The notes beneath the pieces were generated by a model that had not been told where the DNA came from, did no database searches, and saw only the letters and a program-made list of their open reading frames with translations. From Periconia sp. R9002 (taxonomy: Eukaryota; Ascomycota; Dothideomycetes; Pleosporales; Periconiaceae), in assembly GCA_023627715.1 (NCBI GenBank), contig JAMAHW010000069.1:1-64000 (forward strand): DNA of 64,000 nucleotides. Reading direction: 5' to 3'. Below, piece after piece: positions 1-10,422 of this stretch (position 1 is its first letter; each line of letters begins with the position of its first letter). A program made the translations under genes and the position numbers.

Positions 1-945
1 AGTATTATTATTAGTAATACTATACTTTACCTTTATATTCTATATAAGCTAAAACTAACTCTAAATAAGCTCTAGATTTTTATATTAGGCTTATAAATAG
101 TTATACTTCTAATTAAACTTAACTTTAAGCTTTAGTCTCTACTTTATAAAAGTATTTAGCTAGTTAATATTTACTAAGTTTTAGTAGCGCTTAGTAAGTA
201 AAGAATTAGCTATATCTTTAATAGTAGTAAGCTAAAAGAGAAACTCTTATATATCTAGCTTAAAAATATACTTAATAATTACTTCTTTTTTTATTTTTAG
301 AAGTTTTATTAAATTAGGTGTATAATTATATTAAAAAAGCTTTCTAGTGCGTTAATTAGCTAGCGTCTTTTATAGTACTTTATATAATTTTATAGCTTTA
401 CTAATACTAAAAAACGCGTTTTAATTTAAAGCTTAGAGAGTAAGCTATATATCTAATTTATTTAATATTATTTTAGGTATACTATAGAGAGGTATAGTAG
501 ATTATAGAAGGCTACTATAATTTTAGTAGGGTTTTAGTAGGCCCTAGCAACTTACCTATAGTAGTAACTCGCCTATAGAGTACGTTATATAACTTTACTT
601 AATAAAATATATTCTATTTTTAAAATTTAAAAATATAGTATTAATATAGAAATATATTAGTTTTTATACTTATACGTAACTTTAGTATTTATACTTATAA
701 TTATATAGGCTTTAGGTATACTTTAGGGGTACCTAGTAGTAAGGTAGGTAAATACTAGCTAGAGTAATTAGTTAACACCCTCTATCTAAAACTATAATAA
801 TACTATAGATTAATATAAAAATAAAAAGAACTATATAAAATTATCTAGTAAAATATATTCTACTTATAGAATTAAAATCTAAAGTATAGTTATAGAGATA
901 TTTTAATTTTACTACTTAAGATAATTTTTAACGTTTAAAAAGTAG
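1..945. repeat. RIP-mutated AT-rich repeat remnant, running off the left edge
   Basis: This block is very AT-rich and is built from TA, TTA, TAG and CTA words. By eye I find only about two TpG (near 319 and 348) and two CpA (near 548 and 776), while CpG words such as GCGC and ACGCGT survive. Loss of CpA/TpG with gain of TpA is the signature of repeat-induced point mutation in ascomycetes. No open reading frame of note remains. The composition changes sharply near 945-1000. The block was probably a transposon copy, but its family cannot be read from the sequence. Confidence 0.8.
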
Positions 946-1723
946 ACTGTACGAGCCTTATTTAGATTAGTTGCTAAGACTGTTAGCGTATTTCCTATGT
1001 GCGAGAAAATACGGTATATGTAACTATAAAGAGTCGTGCGAGCCGACTATACTGAACTGCACTTAGCCTGTGGGTAGATTGATATCAACGATACATAGCA
1101 CGGAGGGGGCGTTTTCCACTCATGTTCGCGCTCGATCCGAATCCATGAGAGCAGCGGTAAGCAGCAAGAAGAGTAAAAGAAATCCAGTCACTGGGTACGT
1201 GTTGATTGTGTAGCGGAGTGCATGTGAAGTGATGGATCTGAGGATGCGGCTGTGGTGGGAAAGGTAGAGCGGAACCGACCAAAAGGGAAACAGGTCGGAG
1301 ATTCCAGCGCTGAGTGATCACCGCCCTTGGCGTCGTCCTCCTAGCGTGCTGGCGCTTTGCCTGTTTTGCTAATAATATTGATGTTCTGCATCTGGCTGAT
1401 GTAGAGAGCACGTATGCACTTGCTATCCACGGCATATTCTTTGCACGTGTATGTACCCAGCCACCAAGTAAGCTCCGATATGATCTTGCCTTGGATCGGT
1501 GCAAATCCTCCTACACCGTGCCCAAACTCTCAAGATGCGCTCCAATTTCCCGTCTATGCGGAGGCCGCGAGGACGTCCACGTTCATTTCCCCACACCAGC
1601 GAGGGGGAAACCCCCGAGATTGGCCAATCAGGATATGCTAATAATTGGGTATCTCTATTGAATCTATGACGATACAGATTATAAAACAAAGCGCCAACCC
1701 TCTTGACGGTTGGTGTCCAAGGC
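946..1723. other. Gene-free spacer next to the RIP block
   Basis: Normal base composition resumes here. Short open frames exist on both strands, the longest 139 codons on the minus strand at 1085-1504, but none looks like a known protein and they overlap each other. The stretch would hold the 3' UTR of the minus-strand gene that ends at 1724. I see nothing else in it. Confidence 0.4.
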
Positions 1724-2716
1724 TCAACGAGCAGGTTTTCCAAATCCCGTCCGCGCGTTCTGCCAGTCAAGCCAAAGCGACATGCCTCGCAGCGCTGCCC
1801 ACCCGACGGAGATGTCGCCGCCTCTGGAAACTAGCAGTACACACTTCCCCTTGAAAAGCCCGCCCATGGCCTCGTTCACCCTCAGCACGTACTGCTCGGG
1901 CTTCACTAGTAGTTCGAATGCGCCACCGTCAAATTCCAGGACCAGGTTCGGGAAGCTCTTGACGGCTGCGCAATCGACCGTCTCTATTGGCTTCATATTG
2001 CGGCCCATGTCGGTCCGCTCCGGCTTGGTGGACAGCGCGAGCATATCAAACATTTCGTCGGGCACATTGATGTAAGGAGTGCCCAGATTCAGAGGCACCC
2101 TTGATGTTTTGGACGCAGAAGTTGCGCCCTGTCGTACTCCTATTGACGTGATGTTGAGTGCGCGCCCGGGGACTTTGGAGTCAGTCCAATCAATGGTGAC
2201 GCTCATATCCCAATCGTGGAAGAGCTTCCACGCCGGGTCTGGCTCGACGATTAAAGGCCCTTCTTCCTCGGTACCCAGCGGAATAGTAAGCATCAAAGAG
2301 ACTGGCTTCGTTTTGGTCTTGTAATTTTTCTTGGTGTTGATAGCCGTGTTGAGTCTGGGTTTGGGAGCCAGACGATTGCTTATGTCATCCAGAGTCCTCA
2401 TATCCAGAAGAGTCAACTCTCCTCGATTGCACTCGTCGTTTCCTGGGAAGTAGTCCGAGATGTAGTAACGCCAATCGCCATTTAACTGTCATTATTTGAA
2501 ATCGTGATTAGTCTAAACACGTGCATGTATGGATGAATTAGTTGGGTGGTGGATTCTTACAAAGATGGAAAAGGCAGAACCGAAAAACAATCCCTTTCGG
2601 CCTCTACCACAACGGGTCGAGCCGGGGTGTCGGGAAAGGGGGAGCTGCCATTCCGCGATGGCGCTTGCGCTGACGACGAGAGGCGAAAGGACAAGCAACA
2701 GGAGGAAGAGCAGCAT
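1724..2716 (-). CDS. Pepsin-like (A1) protein, C-terminal lobe only, catalytic Asp missing
   Basis: Two exons, 2716-2561 and 2485-1724, give 305 aa; the 75-base intron (2486-2560) joins in phase 0. The start at 2716 was chosen because it opens directly into a signal peptide (MLLFLLLLVLSPLVVSASA); an in-frame ATG at 2875 would put an arginine-rich stretch in front. The last 110 residues follow the C-lobe pattern of family A1 aspartic peptidases: a Cys before FPNLVLEF, a strand ending in EQYVL, a second Cys, then GWAALRG and a terminal DWQNARTGFG. Where the family has its second catalytic D-[ST]-G-T, this protein reads LNLGTPYINVP, with Asn in place of Asp. The N-lobe with the first DTG is absent. 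It is probably a catalytically dead secreted relative or a decayed gene; the neighbouring RIP block fits decay. Family assignment is fairly sure, the gene model less so. Confidence 0.5.
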
Positions 2717-3537
2717 GTTGGAAGCCGATGCGGAGCGGCGCAGGGCAGCGCGAGAGGGAGGAGGTGCTGTCGTAAGGGGGAAGGAGATTGCCAAGCTTTG
2801 AGCCTTGCGCTGACGGGTTATATCAGCCCTCCCCCGGCGCTCACGGAACGTGAACAGCGTCAAGTAGTGCGTCAAGTTAACAGGTAACTAGACTAGAAGT
2901 ATTCAAGGGTGCTCGTTATGCTAGGTACAAGTACACTGGCGATGGCGAGTAACTACTGTGCATGCTAACTGGAAATACACAATGTGATAGCGAACAATAT
3001 CACTAGGCATGGTGGACCTCTTTGTGACTCGTCGCACAAATGTTGCAGTGCAGCTGGCATATGGTAGCAAAGCGATTGATCATTGTTGTTGATTGGTTAA
3101 GTAGAATCAATATCTGAAGTGCATCAGTGGAATCGATCCGAGGCGATCTCTCGACGCATTCCCTATATGCCACTTTCTCAGTTCCGCAACTCATACCATG
3201 TACTTGCTAGCCTACACGGATTAATATAGAGATGTACCAAATAGGCAAACTGTGGAGGGTGTTTGTGTAGGGCTGCATGCATGCTTATGTCATGTCAATA
3301 AAATGGCCCAACTAGGACAAAGCTGTACCGAAAGTAGACGCGTCTGCCTCCACCTTGGATTTCAATGCTGTCACTTTCATTGGAACCTCCCCCTCATTGT
3401 AGCCTGACGCTCGGAACTCATCTCCTTCGCACATATATATAGAGCATACGCTGTGCATTTACATCCTACTAACTTTACCTTTACCTGTAGAGCTCACATA
3501 GCCTGACCCACGCACGCGTGCGCGAACTTACCCCGCC
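2717..3537. promoter_or_regulatory. Spacer with two promoters firing outward
   Basis: The spacer separates the minus-strand pepsin-like gene from plus-strand SGT1. A TATA-like run (CACATATATATAGAG) lies at about 3430-3444, roughly 100 bases before the SGT1 start. CT-rich and CA-rich sequence just before 3538 looks like a fungal transcription start region. No other gene is seen. Confidence 0.4.
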
Positions 3538-4716
3538 ATGGACCAGGCAGCCAAAGGAGCCGCTGCGTTGAGCGCAAACAACTACGATGAAGCTATACAG
3601 CTCTACACACAAGCCCTGGCCTCCAATCCAAAGGCAGTACAATACTACATTCAACGCTCCACCGCTTATCAGCGCAGCTCAAAGTACTCCGAAGCCCTTT
3701 CTGACGCCGAAATCGCCGTTGCCCTCGCACACGAGCGTGCCCGCCGCGAGCTCATCAAGGACGCCCAACTACGCCGCGCCATAGCCCTTTTCTTCAACGA
3801 ACGCTACGCCGACGCTGAATACGTGCTGGGCATCGTCAAGAAGTTAGACGAGAAGGAGAAGACGCTGCAGATCTGGACTATGAAGACAGCTAGCAAGCTG
3901 AAGGCTCTTCCAGAGGACGATGAACGCAGGAAGGTTACGGTCAAGGATGTGCCCGATGTCGAGCTTCCGACCGCCACTGAAACCAAAAAGTCTGAGTCGA
4001 CCGAGAAGGACACAACGGAACAAAAGTCGAATCAAGCTCAGACTCCGGCCGCGCCAAAGCCTGTTGTCCCTACACCAGCAGACAAAATCAAGCACGACTG
4101 GTACCAAAACAACGACAGCGTGGTCTTCACTCTGCTTGCAAAAGGTGTGCCCAAAGACAAAGCCAAGGTCGATATCGACAAGGACACGCTCTCAATATCA
4201 TTTCCCATTGAGGCCACTGGCTCCGACTTCGAATACAATCTCGATCCCTTCTACGCAGAGGTCGACCCCGCACAATCAAAGTATCGCGTAACCCCGACCA
4301 AGATCGAAGTGACCCTTAAGAAGGCGACACCCGGCGTAAAGTGGCACACCCTCGAAGGCGATCGCGAAGTTACCTCTAGCGCGCCAAAGACCACCACCCT
4401 TCCCTCACACGTGTTACAGGCGAAGCCCGGGTCAGCCCCAGCATATCCCACGTCTTCTAAGAGCGGTGCGAAAAACTGGGACAAGCTGGCCAAGGAGAAT
4501 CTGGACGATGGTGAAGATGACATGGAGGGTGACGAGACGTCGCGCTTCTTCAAAACCCTGTTCAAGGGTGCCGGCGCAGACCAGCAGCGTGCAATGATGA
4601 AGAGTTACCAGGAGAGCGGCGGCACTGTGCTCAGCACCGACTGGAACAGCGTTGGGAGCAAGTACGTCAAACCCGAACCGCCAGAGGGCATGGAGGCCAA
4701 GGAATACGGCAAATAG
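3538..4716 (+). CDS. sgt1: SGT1, Hsp90 co-chaperone (TPR-CS-SGS)
   Basis: Single exon, 392 aa, near the usual length of fungal SGT1. Domains run in family order. A TPR region of about 110 residues opens the protein (NNYDEAIQLYTQAL, then a second repeat with ERARRELIKDAQLRRAIAL). A charged linker follows at about 125-180. The CS/p23-like domain is at about 182-275 (KHDWYQNNDSVVFTLL to IEVTLKKATPGVKWHTLEG). The SGS domain is at about 300-392 and carries NWDKLAKE, an acidic patch, SRFFKTLFKG and STDWNSVGSKYVKPEPP. SGT1 bridges Hsp90 to SCF ubiquitin ligases and kinetochore assembly factors in cytosol and nucleus; that role is family knowledge. The start ATG at 3538 sits in CGCCATGG, a good context. 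Intronless structure is unusual for this window. Confidence 0.95.
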   Translation: MDQAAKGAAALSANNYDEAIQLYTQALASNPKAVQYYIQRSTAYQRSSKYSEALSDAEIAVALAHERARRELIKDAQLRRAIALFFNERYADAEYVLGIVKKLDEKEKTLQIWTMKTASKLKALPEDDERRKVTVKDVPDVELPTATETKKSESTEKDTTEQKSNQAQTPAAPKPVVPTPADKIKHDWYQNNDSVVFTLLAKGVPKDKAKVDIDKDTLSISFPIEATGSDFEYNLDPFYAEVDPAQSKYRVTPTKIEVTLKKATPGVKWHTLEGDREVTSSAPKTTTLPSHVLQAKPGSAPAYPTSSKSGAKNWDKLAKENLDDGEDDMEGDETSRFFKTLFKGAGADQQRAMMKSYQESGGTVLSTDWNSVGSKYVKPEPPEGMEAKEYGK

Positions 4717-5780
4717 CACGCACACACTCTTCGTTGAAAAAAGTTCTCGCTAGTTGTTCTTGTGTATTGAACGGTTGTGTTGTTTTTGCATTCTCTTATT
4801 TGTTCACATATCTAGCATGGCGCGGTGGCGCCTTGACGGGCAAGGCAAAGGCGTTTTAAGCATACGAACACCATCATATCGATGTATACTCAGTTCACGT
4901 AGCGCAATCATACTATTTACACAATTTGGGTAAAAAATTCAAAACTTTACATTTATAATTCAGGTGTACAATTGACTTTTCACGATTTATGCAAACAGCT
5001 CTGTTCTGTGGTTCGGACACCCCAACCAACATTGAAACCTATATACATCTCAGGCCCCCTCCCCCTTCGCTCATCCCTCCGTCATCAGATGAAACGGAGA
5101 TGGAAAAAAAGCATGCGTACGTACCAGGTACATACGGCATCCACCAACCTTAAATGTCAAACCACATGAGGCGTTAGCACCGAAGCCGAGATGATTAGAA
5201 AGAAACTCGGGGCTCTGGGACATGATCCGAAAGGATTAACAATATCTTGGATTCTAGATCTGCGTCTGGGTTTGGGCGGGTGACATATCGGGTCGGGCCT
5301 CTAGCGTACCAAAGCTACTTGCTGTGACTATGGGAAGAAAAGGAAATATTTTGTACCCAAGTACGGATTCAGAGCACTTAGCAAACACGAATTAGTGACT
5401 TTCGCGCCTCCGAAACCCCGACTCCGAACCGCAAGCTGACTGAGGTTTTGGACCGTTGAGCCTGGGCTTTGACGCGCATTGCATTGCATGACATGGCATT
5501 GTATTGCGGGTGTGGGGAAAGGCGTTTGGAAACGTCATACCTACCTAGTCTACTATACTCCCTTTTTCCACGAACGACCATTCTCATTGATCAATAGTCA
5601 ACTACGAGCTAGCTGGCGCATGACCCACCGGCCGGCATTGGATAAAAAGCGACCCGAAGAGACATTCGACGACTCTCGACTCCGCTTTCTTCGTAATTAT
5701 CTTTCTGGATTCGGGAGCGGTAGTTGGGAACTATTGTCGCATTGCATTGCATTGCATTTGCGTTGGCATCGATATATTAA
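4717..5780. other. Intergenic spacer with CATTG-type short repeats
   Basis: About 1.06 kb between SGT1 and the questin-oxidase-family gene, both on the plus strand. Short CATTG/ATTGC runs occur at about 5477-5515 and again at 5738-5758. The open frames here, such as 5479-5928 on the plus strand, do not look like protein. It should hold the SGT1 terminator and the next promoter, but I see no distinct box. Confidence 0.4.
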
Positions 5781-7584
5781 ATGTTCACCCGCTCGACGTC
5801 GTATATCAGAAGCGCGTCCACGACCTTCTCTGCTTCCACAACAGCAATCAAGAGGACATCGACGACATCACGGTTTTCGAATCTCGCACACGCGGCGCGC
5901 CGACCTGGTATCTATCAAGCACGTGTAAATTCATTGGGAACGTATAAGAGTTGGGTAGGGATGGCGACTGCATCGACGATCAAGCTGGAGGCTTCGCTGA
6001 AGCCTGCGTTCTATGCGCCAGGCATCTCGGAGGAGAGCGCCGAGACGACGAGTCGCTTGCTGCAGGAGAATCATGAGAAATATCACATCTTTTTTAATGA
6101 GCAACAGTTTCATGTGGGTGCATTTCTTTTCCTGGCTAGACAATCACTCTCCTGTTCTATCCTCATTCCCAAATATTCGCTATCTACCACGACTACTTAT
6201 ATGCATAATGTACACCCGCTCACACACTCCCAACAGAACCACATAGTCCACCATCTCCTCACACTCTTCGCCCTAAATGCCACACCAGCCGAGATCCAAA
6301 AAGCCTATGAACACAATCTGTCGTACCAACGAGCTTCAACCCCGATCGACCGCTCCGTCGTACAGAACATGCACGACCGCGAGCAGTTCAACAAGTATCT
6401 GGGTCGCGAGAAGTACTACAATGACTTCCTGGAATTCTTCAAGGAAGAAATCAGCAAGAAAGGCTGGGAGTCTGTCCTCGTCGAATATGTCTTCAACGGC
6501 GATGAGAAGGCTGATGATATGTTGGTGAGAATGTTCGGCGGTACGTTCACATCTCCCTTCGTCCCCAACAAACCCCTTCATCATCAATTTGCAAAAACTA
6601 AGTAAAGACCCAGGCTTCCTCCACCCCCTAATCCACCTCGGCTTCGGCGTCGAATTCCACCAACCCGCCATCATCGCCGAAGCCCTAGCCCAAGCCGCCG
6701 TCCACGACAACTACCTAAAAGGCTTCTTCATAGGTGCCGAAAAAGCCGCCAAAATCAACAACTCTGACCCACGGAAAACACCCGCCTTAATCGACTTACT
6801 TGAAGAAATCCGCACGGATCCCATGCTAAGCAACGCCGCGCACTGGGAAGACGGAAACAAGCTCCGCGACGGCGTGCTGAAGCGCGCGCCGCAGGAAATG
6901 ATTCAGGTGGCTAGTCAGTACGTAGTATCGGAAGATGAACTCGAGGAGAAAACAGCGGAGATGGTGAATGCTGTTGGTACGTTACCTCCCCCCCTTTTCA
7001 ATCCCTCACCTCACCCTAACCACACATCAATCAATACTTACGATCAATGTAAAGTATACTACACAACCACCGCCCTCAACCCAACCCACATCCCCAAATA
7101 CGACTTCTTCTACATGCACTGCGTAAACAGCAGCATCTTCTTCACCCCCTTTCTCCTCTCCCCCACCTCCCCTTTATCCCCCCCGCAAAAAACCCGCCTC
7201 CTGGAATGGAAAGCCCGCGTCGATCTCGCCATGTACGCCTCGCGCCACTGTCCGCCGCTTCGGCTTTCAGAAATCGAGTCCCCACCCTCATCATCTTCCT
7301 CAAAGGATGGGGAAGAACAGTCATGGGAGGAGATTTTCAAGAGGGTGAATGCGTTTGAAGATGATGGGCACGCGAGTAAGTTTGTCCGCGCGCTCGCGCA
7401 TGGGGAGAAGGTTTGTGGGAAATGGGAGGCGGGGAAGGGGTTCGTGGTTAAGGGGGGGATGTGGAGGAGGGTCGCGAGGATGGTGGTGGATAGTGTTGAG
7501 GCGGGGGGGCCGGAGTGGGTTAGGGGGTGTGGGTGGGAGGAGGCGTGGGAGGAGGTGCCGGTTAGAGAGGGGGCGAAGCTTTAG
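5781..7584 (+). CDS. Questin oxidase family protein (AflY/HypA-like, DUF4243)
   Basis: Four exons (5781-6113, 6237-6540, 6614-6976, 7055-7584) give 509 aa; all junctions keep frame. Family marks are NHIVHHLLTLFALNA early on, FLHPLIHLGFGVEFHQPAI across the exon 2/3 junction, and KYDFFYMHCVNSSIFF in the last exon, followed by LEWKARVDLAMYASR. The family includes AflY (HypA) of aflatoxin synthesis and questin oxidase, thought to act in Baeyer-Villiger-type cleavage of polyketide rings. No polyketide synthase or tailoring enzyme lies nearby, so the substrate is unknown and this looks like a stand-alone paralogue. From 5781 the first 60 residues are rich in Ser, Thr and Arg with no acidic residue, like a mitochondrial presequence; a second in-frame Met at 5961 (MATASTIKLEASLKPAFYAPGI) is the alternative start and is where family similarity begins. 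Introns 1 and 3 are read-through lengths (123 and 78 bases). Confidence 0.85.
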
Positions 7585-7919
7585 GGGTGTGGGTGGGGCC
7601 TGAGGGGGGTGAAGTTGGCGTTTGGTGATGCGTACGAGTGAGGAAGGTGGAGAGCGGGGGGGAAATTGTAATATATGTTTGAGTGGGCGTTGGGTTACGG
7701 ATGGGCAAAAGATTGTTGGGTAAGTAAGTATCCTCGATTGGAGATTGGTAGTATAGCACAGCATAACAGTCGTAGGAGTTGTAATCGGATCTTATGTAGT
7801 GTTTGTAATATCCACTCAACGCCTACAACACCATTCCCTTTTTTCCATACGTAGAAAAAAAACATGCCAAACAACAAGTACACCAACTCCACCGCCTTCT
7901 CAAACCTCAAACCCATCCC
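7585..7919. other. Short spacer between two convergent 3' ends
   Basis: This 335-base spacer separates the stops of the questin-oxidase-family gene (+) and the methyltransferase gene (-). It must hold both 3' UTRs. No terminator-like structure stands out by eye and there is no gene. Confidence 0.4.
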
Positions 7920-10118
7920 CTACCCCTTCACCCCAACAACCACTAAATTCCTCGGACTAAACCCATACCCAAACACACTCTCGACCCACGCCTCCCTCAC
8001 CCCCTCCTGCTCCCTCAACCACACCCACCGATCCACCACGACCACGGCCTCAACAACCCCAGCACTAAACGCCATCAACGCCCACATAACACTCAACTCA
8101 TGCTTCTTCTCCGCCCACTCCCTCTCATACCGCTCCACCTCCGCATCCCCCAACCCCTCCATCTTCTCCCGTATAAACCCCGGATCCACCTCACAAAACG
8201 TGTTCGGCGACGTGAGTTTCGCCAGCGCAGCACGAACGTAGGATTTGAAGTCTGTGTATGCGAATTTGCGCAGCGTGCCGATGGTGAGGGGTGTGTTTTT
8301 TCCTGACGAGGAGAGGCCGGGGCCGCGGACGGTGCTGGTGTGGCCCGAGGCGGAGGGGCTGGTAGAGGGAGGCGGGGAGGTCATGGGGTTGGTGTGTGGG
8401 TTTGGGGCGGCGTCAGGGGATGGGGCGGAGACGACGCCCCGGTCGAGGAAGATGCGTTGGAGGAGGGCGCGGTAGAAGTGTCGCGTGAAGAAGAGCTCGC
8501 TGTCTTCGCGGCCCCAGTTGTAGGGTGCTTGTACAGCCATCATACGTGCGGTTATGTTAAGGCGGATGCCGCGGGGAGGGTCGGGGTCGGTGGAGGATGT
8601 AGAGGATGGATAGGGTAAGGGGTAATTTTCGAATTTGCACGACATGGGGAAGCCGTGTGGGTCGCAAGCGTTGGAGGTGGATTCGAGGCGTGGGTGGTTG
8701 GTGCGGAGCGTGGGGAGTTTGTATGTTGCTGGACCGAGTCGTTCCGTGACGAGGTTGTAGCAGCAGCCGACCATGGCGACGGCTGAGACGGAAGGGTTGA
8801 GGATGAGCGAGCGGAGCCCGTGGTGCACGAGGTTGCCGCAGGAATGGAGCGAGATGACCATGGCGTTGACGGTGGCGGGTTTAGCTGCGGTTTGGAGTGT
8901 GCTGGGGGTGGGTTCGAGGATGGAGGTGGAGGGGGATGGGGAGTGTTGCTCGACTTGGGTGGTGTCGACGACTTGGTCGATGACGGGTTGGAGGTCGCCG
9001 TCTTTGATGATGTGTTCGACGTACTGGACGCTTCCGTGGCCTTCGGTGTAGATTTGGAGATGCGTTGCGGATGTTTTCTTTGGTGGAGGGGTGGTGGTGT
9101 TAGGTTCGGGTTTTGAAGGGGGGATGCATTCATCGTCGTTGCAGATTGCTTCAGTTGTCGGTTGGGGGGTTGTCTCTGTAGGTGCTAGTTCTGACTTTGG
9201 TTCAAGTATAGGTTCAGATTTTAGATCGAGCGAAAATTCAGATCCACGTAGACCATCAGGCTCCGAACCTTTTTGGTGGTCGGGGCTGCCATTTGATACT
9301 ATCTCTGGAACAGAAACCGCTACGTCAGGGGCTGGGTCCGACACTGCAGTGGACTGAGCCGGATCAAGTCTTGACTTCTTCACCTTACCCATCTTTGCAC
9401 GGTATTCTTTTTTGTTTCTCATGACTACAGGTCTTGGAGCCAACTTCGCTTTGATATCCATATCCTTGGCTCCTTCAATGTTGTGTGGCTTGCTCTCCAC
9501 GGCAACTAGATGCTTGGAAAACGGTGGCGCGGCGAGCGCACGACCAAGATAATTTTGGCCTGATCCAAAGTCTATCAGATGGGTGATAGGTTGCCCCCCT
9601 GTAGCCGCAATATCCGACGTCAGTCTGTCAATATAGCGGGCAAAGTTTTCCACTTCGTGCACCTTTTTGACTTTCATGCCTACAGCCACATGACGCGATA
9701 TATTAGGCTTCTTTTGGTCTGCCGCAGGCGGGACGAATTCACGGCCGAGTAGATGCTTCCGCACATCTCGAACGTACTTTAAGAGGTCCTCAGGAGGGGG
9801 TGGTCCACCACGCCATGCAACTGTATTTGCGCCGTTCTCGCCTGTGAACTGCGTCAAATCTTCCCTCATGAGCAGATCCAGAATGTCCATAATATCCCGG
9901 ACTTTGAACCAATTTCTCCATGATTCCGGCAGAATACTAGAGTAGAGATCGGGTGATCTCGTGTAAAAGTCCAGAATGTGCACGCCTCCGCATAGCGTTT
10001 GGAGCATCCATGAGGAAGTGGTGAAGGCCAGCAATGACTCGACATAGTCGTCCACTGAGGAAAATTCGGCCGGCAGAGGCAGGGGAGTATCCGGTCCCAT
10101 ATTACTTGTGATATCCAC
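7920..10118 (-). CDS. METTL25/RRNAD1-like SAM-dependent methyltransferase
   Basis: Single exon, 732 aa. The SAM-binding motif I is HLIDFGSGQNYLGRALA at about 180-196, the form seen in the METTL25/METTL25B (RRNAD1) family, Pfam Methyltransf_32. The second family block is VISLHSCGNLVHHGL at about 421-435 followed by VGCCYNLVTERLG at about 450-462. The N-terminal 170 residues are helical, as in the family. Between the two SAM blocks lies a poorly ordered segment at about 250-415, rich in Pro, Ser, Glu and Thr, which makes the protein longer than its relatives. Human METTL25 family members have been linked to RNA or ribosome modification, but the substrate here is an inference. The gene shares a 304-base divergent promoter with TLG1. 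Confidence 0.85.
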   Translation of the reverse strand: MDITSNMGPDTPLPLPAEFSSVDDYVESLLAFTTSSWMLQTLCGGVHILDFYTRSPDLYSSILPESWRNWFKVRDIMDILDLLMREDLTQFTGENGANTVAWRGGPPPPEDLLKYVRDVRKHLLGREFVPPAADQKKPNISRHVAVGMKVKKVHEVENFARYIDRLTSDIAATGGQPITHLIDFGSGQNYLGRALAAPPFSKHLVAVESKPHNIEGAKDMDIKAKLAPRPVVMRNKKEYRAKMGKVKKSRLDPAQSTAVSDPAPDVAVSVPEIVSNGSPDHQKGSEPDGLRGSEFSLDLKSEPILEPKSELAPTETTPQPTTEAICNDDECIPPSKPEPNTTTPPPKKTSATHLQIYTEGHGSVQYVEHIIKDGDLQPVIDQVVDTTQVEQHSPSPSTSILEPTPSTLQTAAKPATVNAMVISLHSCGNLVHHGLRSLILNPSVSAVAMVGCCYNLVTERLGPATYKLPTLRTNHPRLESTSNACDPHGFPMSCKFENYPLPYPSSTSSTDPDPPRGIRLNITARMMAVQAPYNWGREDSELFFTRHFYRALLQRIFLDRGVVSAPSPDAAPNPHTNPMTSPPPSTSPSASGHTSTVRGPGLSSSGKNTPLTIGTLRKFAYTDFKSYVRAALAKLTSPNTFCEVDPGFIREKMEGLGDAEVERYEREWAEKKHELSVMWALMAFSAGVVEAVVVVDRWVWLREQEGVREAWVESVFGYGFSPRNLVVVGVKG

Positions 10119-10422
10119 GAGTGCCCTGTCCTGAAGTTTTCCTGCTCTTTTACCCTCCTCTTTATATGCGAGTTTAGTAGACGTTTATGCCTTTTTATGA
10201 ACTTGGATAAAAAAGTGTGCAGTACTCTTGATCGATACTAATGCGGTTAGCTCTAAATCAGCCGGTGTGGCCCGTGCGTCTTGGAGCTCGGAGGTTTGGG
10301 GGAATCCCGGTGTTGACCGCATACTTGAACACGTCGGAAGTACTTGCAACTCCTACAACACAGTTAATTCTTTCAGATCCGCGTTTTCATTCTGTGATCT
10401 TCAGCGCTTTCCTGGAATCAGC
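10119..10422. promoter_or_regulatory. Divergent promoter between the METTL25-like gene and TLG1
   Basis: The two ATGs are 304 bases apart and point away from each other, so their promoters must share this stretch. It has AT-rich patches at about 10145-10225. I see no clear factor-binding box. A plus-strand open frame here is only the upstream continuation of TLG1 exon 1. Confidence 0.5.

Noticed and set aside
5738..5760. Short tandem CATTG repeats considered as a CRISPR-like array
   Set aside because: Units are 5 bases with no spacers; this is a simple repeat in a fungal genome.
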